Below, piece after piece: positions 1-5,864 of a stretch of 6,978 bases of DNA. This DNA is from Planctomycetota bacterium. GTDB taxonomy: Bacteria; Planctomycetota; UBA1135; UBA2386. The translations under genes and the position numbers were made by a program. Location: contig JAEYTU010000620.1 of assembly GCA_023433825.1 (NCBI GenBank), forward strand, positions 1-6,978, read 5' to 3'. The notes beneath the pieces were generated by a model. The model had not been told where the DNA came from, did not search any database, and saw nothing but the letters and a program-made list of their open reading frames with translations. Position 1 is the first letter of the stretch, and each line of letters starts with the position of its first letter.

Positions 1-2489
1 GTCGTCCGCCTCTCTTCCTTCGCGATCGCCTCGCGATACAGCGCCTCGGCGGCCTCGTTGCGTCCGGCGCGCCGCTGCGCCTGCGCGAGGTTGCCGATCG
101 CCGCGACGAGGCGAACGTCGTCCGGCCCGAACGTCCTGCGCGCGATCGCGAGGATCTCCTCGAGCATCGTGACGGCCTCCGCGACGCGGCGTTGGTCGAT
201 GCGCAGCATCGCGAGGTTGTTCCACGCCGTCAGCACCGACGGGTGATCGGGACCGAGTTCGGCGCGTTGCGCCGCGAGCACGGCTTCGTGCAGTGCCGCG
301 GACTCGTCGTGCTTGCCGCGGCGGTGCAGCAGCGTGCCGAGACTGCCGATCGCGTTCCGCGTCGACGGATGCTCCGGTCCGAGCGATCGAGTCAGCAACT
401 CGACGACCGCGCGAAGGTCCCGCTCCGCGCCTTCGAAGTCCCCGAGGTCGGCAGCCGCGAGTGCGCGCTGCGCGGCGGCCTGCACGGCGCGCGGATGCGT
501 CGGTCCGAACGCGCGCGACGACAGTTCGACGGCGCGATCGGCCTGCGCCTTCGCCTCCGCCAAGTTGCCGCGGGTTCGTGCCAGGTCACTGCGCGTCATC
601 GCGATCGACCCCGCCTGAACGTCGGCCAACGCGTCGCCGACGAGGTGTGCCGTGTGCGCGGCTCGCGCACCCGGAGTCGCCGTGCGCGCGGTGTCGGCCG
701 CCGCCTCGGCGCGTGCCAGTTCCAGGTCCGCCTCGTCGTAGTGACCCTGCGTCATCCGGACGTGCGCGAGCCCGGCCGCCGTCTTCGCGAGGACCTGTGC
801 ATCGCGATCGGTCCGTCGTGCGCGTTCGTCGGCGGCGATCGCGTGGCGTTCGGCCTCGTCGACGCGCCCGAGGTTCAGCAGCGTGTCGGCCAGCAGCGAC
901 TCGGACTCGATCGTCCGCGGGTCGTCCTCGCCGAGCACCTCCTGCATCGTCGGAAACGCGGCGGCGATCAGCGGCAACGCCTCCTGGTCGAGCCCGAGTG
1001 CCTGCAGCGTGCGGCCGAGCGTGCGTTGCAGCGAGGCGCGGACCAGCGGATCCATCGCGCGATCGGCCTGCAACCCGCGCGCGGTGTCGCGGACAACGTC
1101 GGCGAGGCGCACGTCGCGGCCCTTCGCGTCCGGGTGTGCCGAGCCGAACATCGTCTCGACGAACCGTGCGACGGCGGCGGAGACGCGCTCTTCGCTGCGG
1201 GCGCGATCCCGATCCTTCGCAGCGCGGTTCCAGAACCCGAGGCTGGTCGCCAGCGCCGCGACGAGCACGACGACGAACGCGAATCCGGCGCCGACGGCGA
1301 CGCGATGACGGCGCACGAACTTCGCCATCCGGTACGTCGTGCTCGGTGGGCCGGCCTGCACCGGCAGATCCGCGAGAAGGCGACGCAGGTCCGCCCCGAG
1401 GTCGGCGACCGTGCCGTAGCGGCGATCGGGATCGCGTTCGAGCGCGCGCGCGACGATCCAGTCGAGTTCGCGCGGCAGCGACGCGACGACGGCCGAAGGT
1501 CGCGTCGGCTCGGCGTGCTCGAGCAACGTGAGCGCCTCCGTGATCGAGCGTCCGGCGACCGCGAACGGCAGCGCGCCGGTGACCAGTTCGTGCAGCAGGA
1601 CGCCGAGCGCGTAGACGTCCGTGCGAACGTCGATCGCGTCGCCGTCGCCGCGACGCTGCTCGGGGCTCATGTACGCCGGTGTTCCGAGCAGGACCCCGGG
1701 GAGCGTCCATGCCGCGGACGCCGCGTCGCCACGCATCCGACGCGCGACGCCGAAGTCGATGACCTTGCACCGGCCGTCGGCGTCGACGAGCACGTTCTGC
1801 GGCTTGACGTCGCGATGGATCACGCCGCGCTGGTGCGCGTGATGGATCGCGTCGCAGACCTGCAGCAGCAGTTCGACGCGGCGTCGCCAGTTCAGCGACG
1901 AGGCGTTCGCGTGTTCGAGGATCGTGCGCGCGCCCTCGACGAGCTCCATCGCGAAGTACGGCACCGGATCGCTGGCCGGAGCACCTCCCGGTCGGTGCGT
2001 GCCGACCTCGAAGACCTGCGCGACGTGCGGATGGCGAAGTCGAGCCAGGATCTCGGCCTCGTCGAGGAACCGGCGCAGCATCTCGGAGCTGGGAAGTGCC
2101 GTCCGAAGCATCTTGATCGCGACGCGGCGTCGCGGGTGGTCCTGCTCGGCTTCGTAGACGACGCCCATGCCGCCGCGCGCGATCGTCGCCACGATGCGGA
2201 ACGGTCCGACGCTCTGCCCGTGCATCGCGTCGTCACCGTCGCGATCGCGGGGCTCCTGCGCCACGTCGTCGGACTGGAGTGGCGTCGCCAGGAACGACCC
2301 CGCGGCGTCGTGCTGTGCGAACAGCGCACGCACTCGCGCGAGCAGCTCCGGCGCATGGCCGGCGCGCTCGGCGAGGCGTCGGTCGCGTTCGTCCGTGCCG
2401 CAGGACAGCAGTTCCTCGAACAGCGATCGGACCTGCGCCCAGTCCGGCTCCGCGGCGGCCGGCGACGGTGCTCCGGTGTTCGGCTGCAT
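1..2489 (-). CDS. Membrane Ser/Thr protein kinase with C-terminal TPR repeats (3' end outside window)
   Basis: Hanks-type Ser/Thr kinase, 829 residues visible, with no stop before the window edge. The ATG at 2489 precedes a roughly 80-residue N-terminal region (W/LF/ER/LL pattern) common before such kinases. The kinase domain spans about 97-380: Gly-rich loop IARGGMGVVY (103-112), VAIK lysine K126, catalytic HRDVKPQN (225-232, D227), DFG (245-247), GTPAYMSPEQ (269-278), then DVRTDVYALGV. The first loop glycine is Ala104. A single transmembrane helix (about 397-419) follows RRHR, so the kinase should be cytoplasmic and the C-terminus periplasmic. The C-terminal part carries TPR-like repeats. 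The last four have an exact 42-residue period, starting at 661, 703, 745 and 787 with FGPTHP, LGPEHP, LGPDHP and FGPDDV, like kinesin light chain TPRs. It is divergent from the sigma gene across 88 bp; that sigma factor is a plausible substrate (inference). No Shine-Dalgarno site is evident. Confidence 0.95.
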   Translation of the reverse strand, partial: MQPNTGAPSPAAAEPDWAQVRSLFEELLSCGTDERDRRLAERAGHAPELLARVRALFAQHDAAGSFLATPLQSDDVAQEPRDRDGDDAMHGQSVGPFRIVATIARGGMGVVYEAEQDHPRRRVAIKMLRTALPSSEMLRRFLDEAEILARLRHPHVAQVFEVGTHRPGGAPASDPVPYFAMELVEGARTILEHANASSLNWRRRVELLLQVCDAIHHAHQRGVIHRDVKPQNVLVDADGRCKVIDFGVARRMRGDAASAAWTLPGVLLGTPAYMSPEQRRGDGDAIDVRTDVYALGVLLHELVTGALPFAVAGRSITEALTLLEHAEPTRPSAVVASLPRELDWIVARALERDPDRRYGTVADLGADLRRLLADLPVQAGPPSTTYRMAKFVRRHRVAVGAGFAFVVVLVAALATSLGFWNRAAKDRDRARSEERVSAAVARFVETMFGSAHPDAKGRDVRLADVVRDTARGLQADRAMDPLVRASLQRTLGRTLQALGLDQEALPLIAAAFPTMQEVLGEDDPRTIESESLLADTLLNLGRVDEAERHAIAADERARRTDRDAQVLAKTAAGLAHVRMTQGHYDEADLELARAEAAADTARTATPGARAAHTAHLVGDALADVQAGSIAMTRSDLARTRGNLAEAKAQADRAVELSSRAFGPTHPRAVQAAAQRALAAADLGDFEGAERDLRAVVELLTRSLGPEHPSTRNAIGSLGTLLHRRGKHDESAALHEAVLAAQRAELGPDHPSVLTAWNNLAMLRIDQRRVAEAVTMLEEILAIARRTFGPDDVRLVAAIGNLAQAQRRAGRNEAAEALYREAIAKEERRT

Positions 2490-2537
2490 GGACGGCGGAT
2501 CATGCGCCGGTCAGGTCCCGCCGGAAGTCCCGCGCCG

Positions 2538-2550
2538 CGAGGTATCCTCG
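2538..2550. repeat. Inverted repeat CGAGG-TAT-CCTCG in the divergent region
   Basis: A perfect 5-bp dyad with a 3-bp TAT spacer, 27 bp upstream of the sigma start codon. It could be an operator half-site arrangement or a chance dyad in GC-rich DNA. It encloses the only TATCCT-like element in the gap. Confidence 0.35.
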
Positions 2551-2555
2551 GACCA

Positions 2556-2569
2556 CCGGTCGCGACCGG
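2556..2569. promoter_or_regulatory. Perfect 14-bp palindrome CCGGTCGCGACCGG upstream of the sigma gene
   Basis: CCGGTCGCGACCGG equals its own reverse complement with no spacer. It ends 8 bp before the sigma ATG, where a bound protein or RNA fold would affect initiation. Its position between two divergent regulatory genes suggests an operator, possibly autoregulatory. Short CG-rich palindromes occur by chance in such genomes, so the function is unproven. Confidence 0.4.
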
Positions 2570-2577
2570 CGCCCTCG

Positions 2578-3153
2578 ATGGAGTCCGAACCCGAAAACCG
2601 GTCGTCGCCGATCACGCAGGTCCTGCTGCGCATCCGCGGCGGTGAGCCCCGTGCCGCCGCCGAGTTGCTGCCGCTGCTCTACGAGGAACTGCACCGGATC
2701 GCCGGGCGCCACATGGAACGCGAACGCGGCGCCCACACGCTGCAGGCGACGGCCTTGGTCCACGAGGCGTACCTGCGATTGTTCGGCGGGCGTGCGCCCG
2801 ACTTCGAGGACCGAAAGCACTTCCTCGCCGCGGCGTCCCGCGCGATGCGCCATGTGCTCGTCGACCACGCGCGAGCGCGCGGCGCGCAGAAGTCCGGTGC
2901 CGGGCACGCGCACGTGCCGTTGGACGAGACGCTCGCCGGCTACGAACGCAGCGGGATCGACGTCCTCGCCGTTCACGAGGGGCTCGAGGAACTGGGTCGG
3001 AAGGATCCCGAACTCGTGCAGATCGTCGAGATGCACTTCTTCTCGGGGCTGACGTTGAAGGAGGTCGCCGACTCGGTCGGGCTCTCCGAGCGAACCGTGC
3101 ACGCGCGCTGGAGCCTCGCGCGCGCGTGGCTGCGCGAGAAGCTCGGGAAGTGA
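2578..3153 (+). CDS. ECF-type RNA polymerase sigma factor (Sigma70_ECF / Sig-70_X6-like family)
   Basis: A 191-residue sigma factor that would direct RNA polymerase to a dedicated promoter set. Region 2 spans about 10-100 and includes the family signature HTLQATALVHEAYLRL (53-68) and the stretch HFLAAASRAMRHVLVDHARAR (81-101). Region 4, with its helix-turn-helix, spans about 135-190 (LTLKEVADSVGLSERTVHARW, from 158). I chose the ATG at 2578 because upstream in-frame sequence overlaps the divergent kinase gene and does not resemble the family; the length is normal. The acidic DAED motif usual in ECF region 2.2 is replaced by QATA (56-59), with Thr58 in it. No anti-sigma gene is adjacent. The divergent Ser/Thr kinase is the likely controller, as in EcfP-PknT type ECF43 systems (family knowledge from memory; extension to this protein is inference). 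The gene converges on the lipoprotein gene with a 27-bp gap. Confidence 0.95.
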   Translation: MESEPENRSSPITQVLLRIRGGEPRAAAELLPLLYEELHRIAGRHMERERGAHTLQATALVHEAYLRLFGGRAPDFEDRKHFLAAASRAMRHVLVDHARARGAQKSGAGHAHVPLDETLAGYERSGIDVLAVHEGLEELGRKDPELVQIVEMHFFSGLTLKEVADSVGLSERTVHARWSLARAWLREKLGK

Positions 3154-3180
3154 ACGAACGGAGGGTCGCGAGCGCGCGGC

Positions 3181-4359
3181 TCACCGACGCCGGCGGGTAT
3201 TCCGCCGGTGCCAGTGCCGCTGCTCGTCGTCGTCGTCGTTGACCAGTGCGGCGATTCCGGCCACGAGGATGCCACCGGCGATGTCGGCCACGGCTGCGAA
3301 CGGCGTCATCACGATCCGCCGCACGACGCCGAAGAACGACGCGTCCTCGACGAGCACGAGTTCCTGTGTGACGACGGTCACGCGCGACGGCGGCAAGTTT
3401 TGCAGTGGGCGAAGGTCGAGCAGCGGACGTCGCGCCGGCGGCGGCGTCGCGAGGGTCGGACCCGACGGCGTGAAGTCGAACGCGAACGGCGCCTCGGCCG
3501 TCGCCGGCGCGTCGCGTCGCGGCCGGCCGCGCAACAGGTCCGACGGGACCGGCGGTCGCAACGACGGCGTCGCTGCGAACCCCGCGTCGAGACGCCATTC
3601 GACGTCGTCGCCGCCGATCGACCAGCGCAGGCGCGCGAGCTGTGCCGCCGTTCGTGCGTCGACGCGGAGTCGGTGAACGGCGTCGTCGGTCGCGACGGCG
3701 AGCAGCAGGTCGAAGGGAGTCAGATCGGTGGCCTCCGCGAGCGCCGCGTCGGCCGCCGGCGTCCCGTCGATCGCGTTCCAGACGTCGAGGACGGTCGTCG
3801 TCCCGCGGTCCGCGGCCGGTCGGAGCAGCGAATGCCACGGCGCGTGGACGACGTCGCCGAGCGCCGCGCGAATCGTGGTCGACAGCTCGCCGAACGCCCG
3901 CGGCGGGTCGGCATCGCCGTCGCCGACACCGACGACGACCGGCCGTTCGCGAAGCCGCGCCACTGCCGTGACGCGCGCATCCAGCGGCCCGCCTTCGGGG
4001 ACCTCCGCGTAGAACGTCCACTCGAGCTCGGTCACCTCGAACGCCGGGTCGTCGAGCAGCGCCAGCAAGTCCTCGCCCTGGTGTTCGTCGACGAGCGTGA
4101 ACCAGCATCGGTTGCCGATCCGATCACGCTGGCCGGTCGCGACGGCTCCGGACGCGTGGCGCGCCTCGACGAACAGGACGAGCGCGCGTTCCGCGGCCTC
4201 GTCGCCGAGCGGTGCGGCGACTTGCAGCATCTCGAACTCGGCGTGCCGGGCCTCCTCTGCGTACCGCCCGCCGACTCCGTCCCAGACGGCCATCGTGATG
4301 CACGACGGCGTCGTCAGAGCGACGAGAAGGAGCGCGAGCGTCAGCAGTGCGCGACGCAT
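3181..4359 (-). CDS. Predicted lipoprotein of unknown function
   Basis: I do not recognise this 392-residue protein. From the ATG at 4359 it opens with MRRALLTLALLLVALTTPSC, a basic-hydrophobic signal ending in a plausible but non-canonical lipobox (TPS-C, Cys20), so lipidation and membrane anchoring are likely. A GTG at 4377 in the same frame would add six residues (MIGARS) and overlap the upstream regulator's stop codon by 4 bp (GTGA), a translational-coupling arrangement, so either start is possible. The middle (about 40-310) looks like a soluble mixed alpha/beta region with few motifs. Near the C-terminus a Gly/Ala-rich hydrophobic stretch (about 350-373) is followed by an acidic then basic tail (NDDDDEQ...HRRNTRRRR). 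That stretch could be a second membrane segment or an amphipathic helix. It is last in the histidine kinase-regulator operon, so it may be a sensory accessory or an output of that system (inference). Confidence 0.82.
   Translation of the reverse strand: MRRALLTLALLLVALTTPSCITMAVWDGVGGRYAEEARHAEFEMLQVAAPLGDEAAERALVLFVEARHASGAVATGQRDRIGNRCWFTLVDEHQGEDLLALLDDPAFEVTELEWTFYAEVPEGGPLDARVTAVARLRERPVVVGVGDGDADPPRAFGELSTTIRAALGDVVHAPWHSLLRPAADRGTTTVLDVWNAIDGTPAADAALAEATDLTPFDLLLAVATDDAVHRLRVDARTAAQLARLRWSIGGDDVEWRLDAGFAATPSLRPPVPSDLLRGRPRRDAPATAEAPFAFDFTPSGPTLATPPPARRPLLDLRPLQNLPPSRVTVVTQELVLVEDASFFGVVRRIVMTPFAAVADIAGGILVAGIAALVNDDDDEQRHWHRRNTRRRR
3190..3208. terminator. GC-rich hairpin at the convergent gene ends
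   Basis: CCGGCGG-GTATT-CCGCCGG forms a 7-bp perfect stem with a 5-nt loop, overlapping the last codons of the lipoprotein gene 37 bp after the sigma stop. The position suits termination of sigma-gene transcripts. There is no U-tract on either strand, so it is not a canonical intrinsic terminator, and coding constraint (an Arg-rich tail) could explain it. Confidence 0.35.
3224..3239. repeat. Short TCG trinucleotide run
   Basis: Five tandem TCG units plus a T, which on the minus strand encode the run of aspartates in the lipoprotein's C-terminal tail. A change in unit number would lengthen or shorten the acidic run without a frameshift. Confidence 0.6.
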
Positions 4360-4373
4360 CGACCGTGCGCCGA

Positions 4374-5801
4374 TCACGTCGAAGGTCCCGGCTGCGCCGC
4401 GTCGCCGTCGTCACCGCCGCGGAGGTCGCGCAGCCGTCGCCGGAGATGCACGGCCGAGATGCCGGCGATGCGCGCCGCCTCGGGGACGCTGCCGTTGCAG
4501 CGCTCGAGCAACCCGTCGAAGTACGCCTGATCGAACCGCCGTCGCGCCGCTTCGTAGTCGGTTGCCTCGCCGGTCGCCGCCGCCGCGCCGCGGATCTCGG
4601 CCGGCAGGTCGTCGATCCCGAGCACCTGCCGCGCGCCGGCGAGCACGGCCATTCGCTCGGTCAGGTTCTCGAGCTCGCGGACGTTGCCAGGCCAGTCGTA
4701 GGCGCTCAGCGCACGCAGTGCCTCGGCGGTCACGGTCTTCGGCGGCGTCGCGTCGGACTTTGCGAGGCGCCGCAGATGGTGGTGGACCAACAACGGAATG
4801 TCGTCCCGCCGATCGCGCAGCGGCGGCACGTGGATCCGGACGACGTCGAGCCGCCACAGCAAGCTCGCGCGGAACGCGCCGCGGCCGACGGCCTCGGCGA
4901 GATCGTGGTGGGTGGCCGCCACGATCCGGACGTCGATTCCGACCGACGTCGTGCCGCCGACCGGCGTGATCGTGCGCTCTTGCAGGAACCGTTCGAGCTT
5001 GCCCTGCCACTCGAGACCGACGTCGCCGACGGCGTCGAGAAACAGCGTGCCGCGATGCGCCTTCGCGATCGGACCGAGGCGCTGTGATGCGGCGGGCGTT
5101 CCGCTGCCGGCACCTTCGGTCCCGAACAGCGTCGCTTCGAATGCGTCGTCGCGCACCGACGGGCAGTGCACGACGACGAACGGCTCGTCGCGGCGGCTCG
5201 ACGTCATGTGCAGCGCGCGCGCGACGCCGCCCTTGCCGGTACCGGCGTCGCCGGTCACGAGGACCGTCGTCGTCGCGTCGCGCAGCAACTCGATCTCGCG
5301 CGCGACCGACTGCATCGCATTGCTGCGGCCGACGAGACCTTCGAGTCCGCCTTGCGACTGCAGCAGCCCCCGGAGCTGCTGGTTCTCGACGCTGATCCGG
5401 CGATGGGCGAGGGCGCGATCGAGCCGCAGCGCGAGTTCGTCGAGTTCGAACGGCTTCGCGAGGAAGTCGGCAGCGCCGAGCCGCATCGCCTCGACCGCGG
5501 TCGAGATCGAGCCGTGCGCCGTCATCAGCACGACGACGGCTTGCGGATCGCTCGCACGAATGCGCGCGAGGACTTCGAGACCGTCGACACCCGGCATCCG
5601 CAGGTCGAGGACGACCACGTCGAACCGATCGCGGGCGAACTGCAGGATCGCCGACTCGCCGTCGCCGACGGCCGTCACGGCGTAGCCGTTCCGCCGCAGT
5701 CCCTTCCCGAGGTAGTGCCGCATGCTCTCTTCGTCGTCGACGAGCAGGATGCGCAGCGGCGACGCGGCGGAGCGCGGCAGCTCCTGAGTGCTGGTGTCCA
5801 T
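4374..5801 (-). CDS. NtrC-family response regulator with degenerate AAA+ (sigma54-activator) domain
   Basis: A 475-residue regulator in three parts. The receiver (about 16-133) is intact: acidic pocket D22/D23, phospho-acceptor D66, T94, K116. The AAA+ domain (about 155-385) keeps Walker A GDAGTGKG (184-191, K190), ATH (297), candidate arginine fingers R311/R317 in FRASLLWRL, and WPGNVREL (370-377). It departs from the family at two key sites. The GAFTGA loop that contacts sigma54 reads AGSGTP (231-236), and the Walker B Asp-Glu is Asp-Ala (D256-A257, in GTLFLDAVGD). The C-terminal Fis-type helix-turn-helix (about 415-460: YEAARRRFDQAYF, then GSVPEAARIAGIS) is well formed. It therefore probably binds DNA under phosphorylation control but is unlikely to drive sigma54 open-complex formation. 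It follows the histidine kinase gene by 63 bp and runs into the lipoprotein gene. Confidence 0.95.
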   Translation of the reverse strand: MDTSTQELPRSAASPLRILLVDDEESMRHYLGKGLRRNGYAVTAVGDGESAILQFARDRFDVVVLDLRMPGVDGLEVLARIRASDPQAVVVLMTAHGSISTAVEAMRLGAADFLAKPFELDELALRLDRALAHRRISVENQQLRGLLQSQGGLEGLVGRSNAMQSVAREIELLRDATTTVLVTGDAGTGKGGVARALHMTSSRRDEPFVVVHCPSVRDDAFEATLFGTEGAGSGTPAASQRLGPIAKAHRGTLFLDAVGDVGLEWQGKLERFLQERTITPVGGTTSVGIDVRIVAATHHDLAEAVGRGAFRASLLWRLDVVRIHVPPLRDRRDDIPLLVHHHLRRLAKSDATPPKTVTAEALRALSAYDWPGNVRELENLTERMAVLAGARQVLGIDDLPAEIRGAAAATGEATDYEAARRRFDQAYFDGLLERCNGSVPEAARIAGISAVHLRRRLRDLRGGDDGDAAQPGPST

Positions 5802-5815
5802 CAGGCGGTTAGCGT

Positions 5816-5847
5816 TGCCGGGCCTTGGATCCCGAGCAACCCCGGCA
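5816..5847. repeat. Inverted repeat in the histidine kinase-regulator spacer
   Basis: TGCCGGG (5816-5822) pairs with CCCGGCA (5841-5847) around an 18-nt loop, within the 63-bp spacer 15 bp before the regulator ATG. In the mRNA it could modulate regulator translation or act as a partial attenuator. No U-tract follows, and the long loop makes it a modest structure. Confidence 0.3.
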
Positions 5848-5864
5848 GACCGCGGGCGGCGGCA

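Larger units (their letters stand above)
2490..2577. promoter_or_regulatory. Divergent intergenic region between kinase and sigma genes
   Basis: These 88 bp separate the start codons of two outward-facing genes, so promoters for both probably lie here or extend into the flanking genes. I see no convincing sigma70 -35/-10 pair and no Shine-Dalgarno before either start. A weak -10-like TATCCT on the plus strand (2543-2548) sits inside one inverted repeat. Two dyads, described separately, crowd the sigma-proximal half. The regulatory role is inferred from gene orientation. Confidence 0.5.

Noticed and set aside
586..1770. Minus-strand open frame of 394 codons within the kinase gene
   Set aside because: It is a +1/+2 shadow of the kinase frame; the kinase motifs, transmembrane helix and TPRs are all read in the other frame, which runs open to position 1.
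2167..2577. Upstream in-frame extension of the sigma factor to an ATG at 2167
   Set aside because: The extension is antisense to the kinase N-terminus and unlike sigma factors; starting at 2578 gives a normal-length protein.
192..2645. Long plus-strand open frame of 817 codons opposite the kinase gene
   Set aside because: It is Arg-rich with no domain motifs and lies antisense to a clear kinase/TPR reading frame; long spurious frames are expected opposite GC-rich genes.
2612..4108. Minus-strand open frame of 498 codons spanning the sigma gene and part of the lipoprotein gene
   Set aside because: It is Arg/Ala-rich low-complexity protein crossing two well-supported genes on different strands; a GC-driven shadow.
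3208..4530. Plus-strand open frame of 440 codons opposite the lipoprotein gene
   Set aside because: Its composition is that of an antisense shadow (Arg, Glu, Asp and Val runs), and the minus-strand frame has a proper signal peptide and operon context.
4908..4920. ATH instead of ATN after the AAA+ strand in the response regulator, considered as another degenerate site
   Set aside because: Classical NtrC itself has AATH at this point, so it is not a sign of decay.
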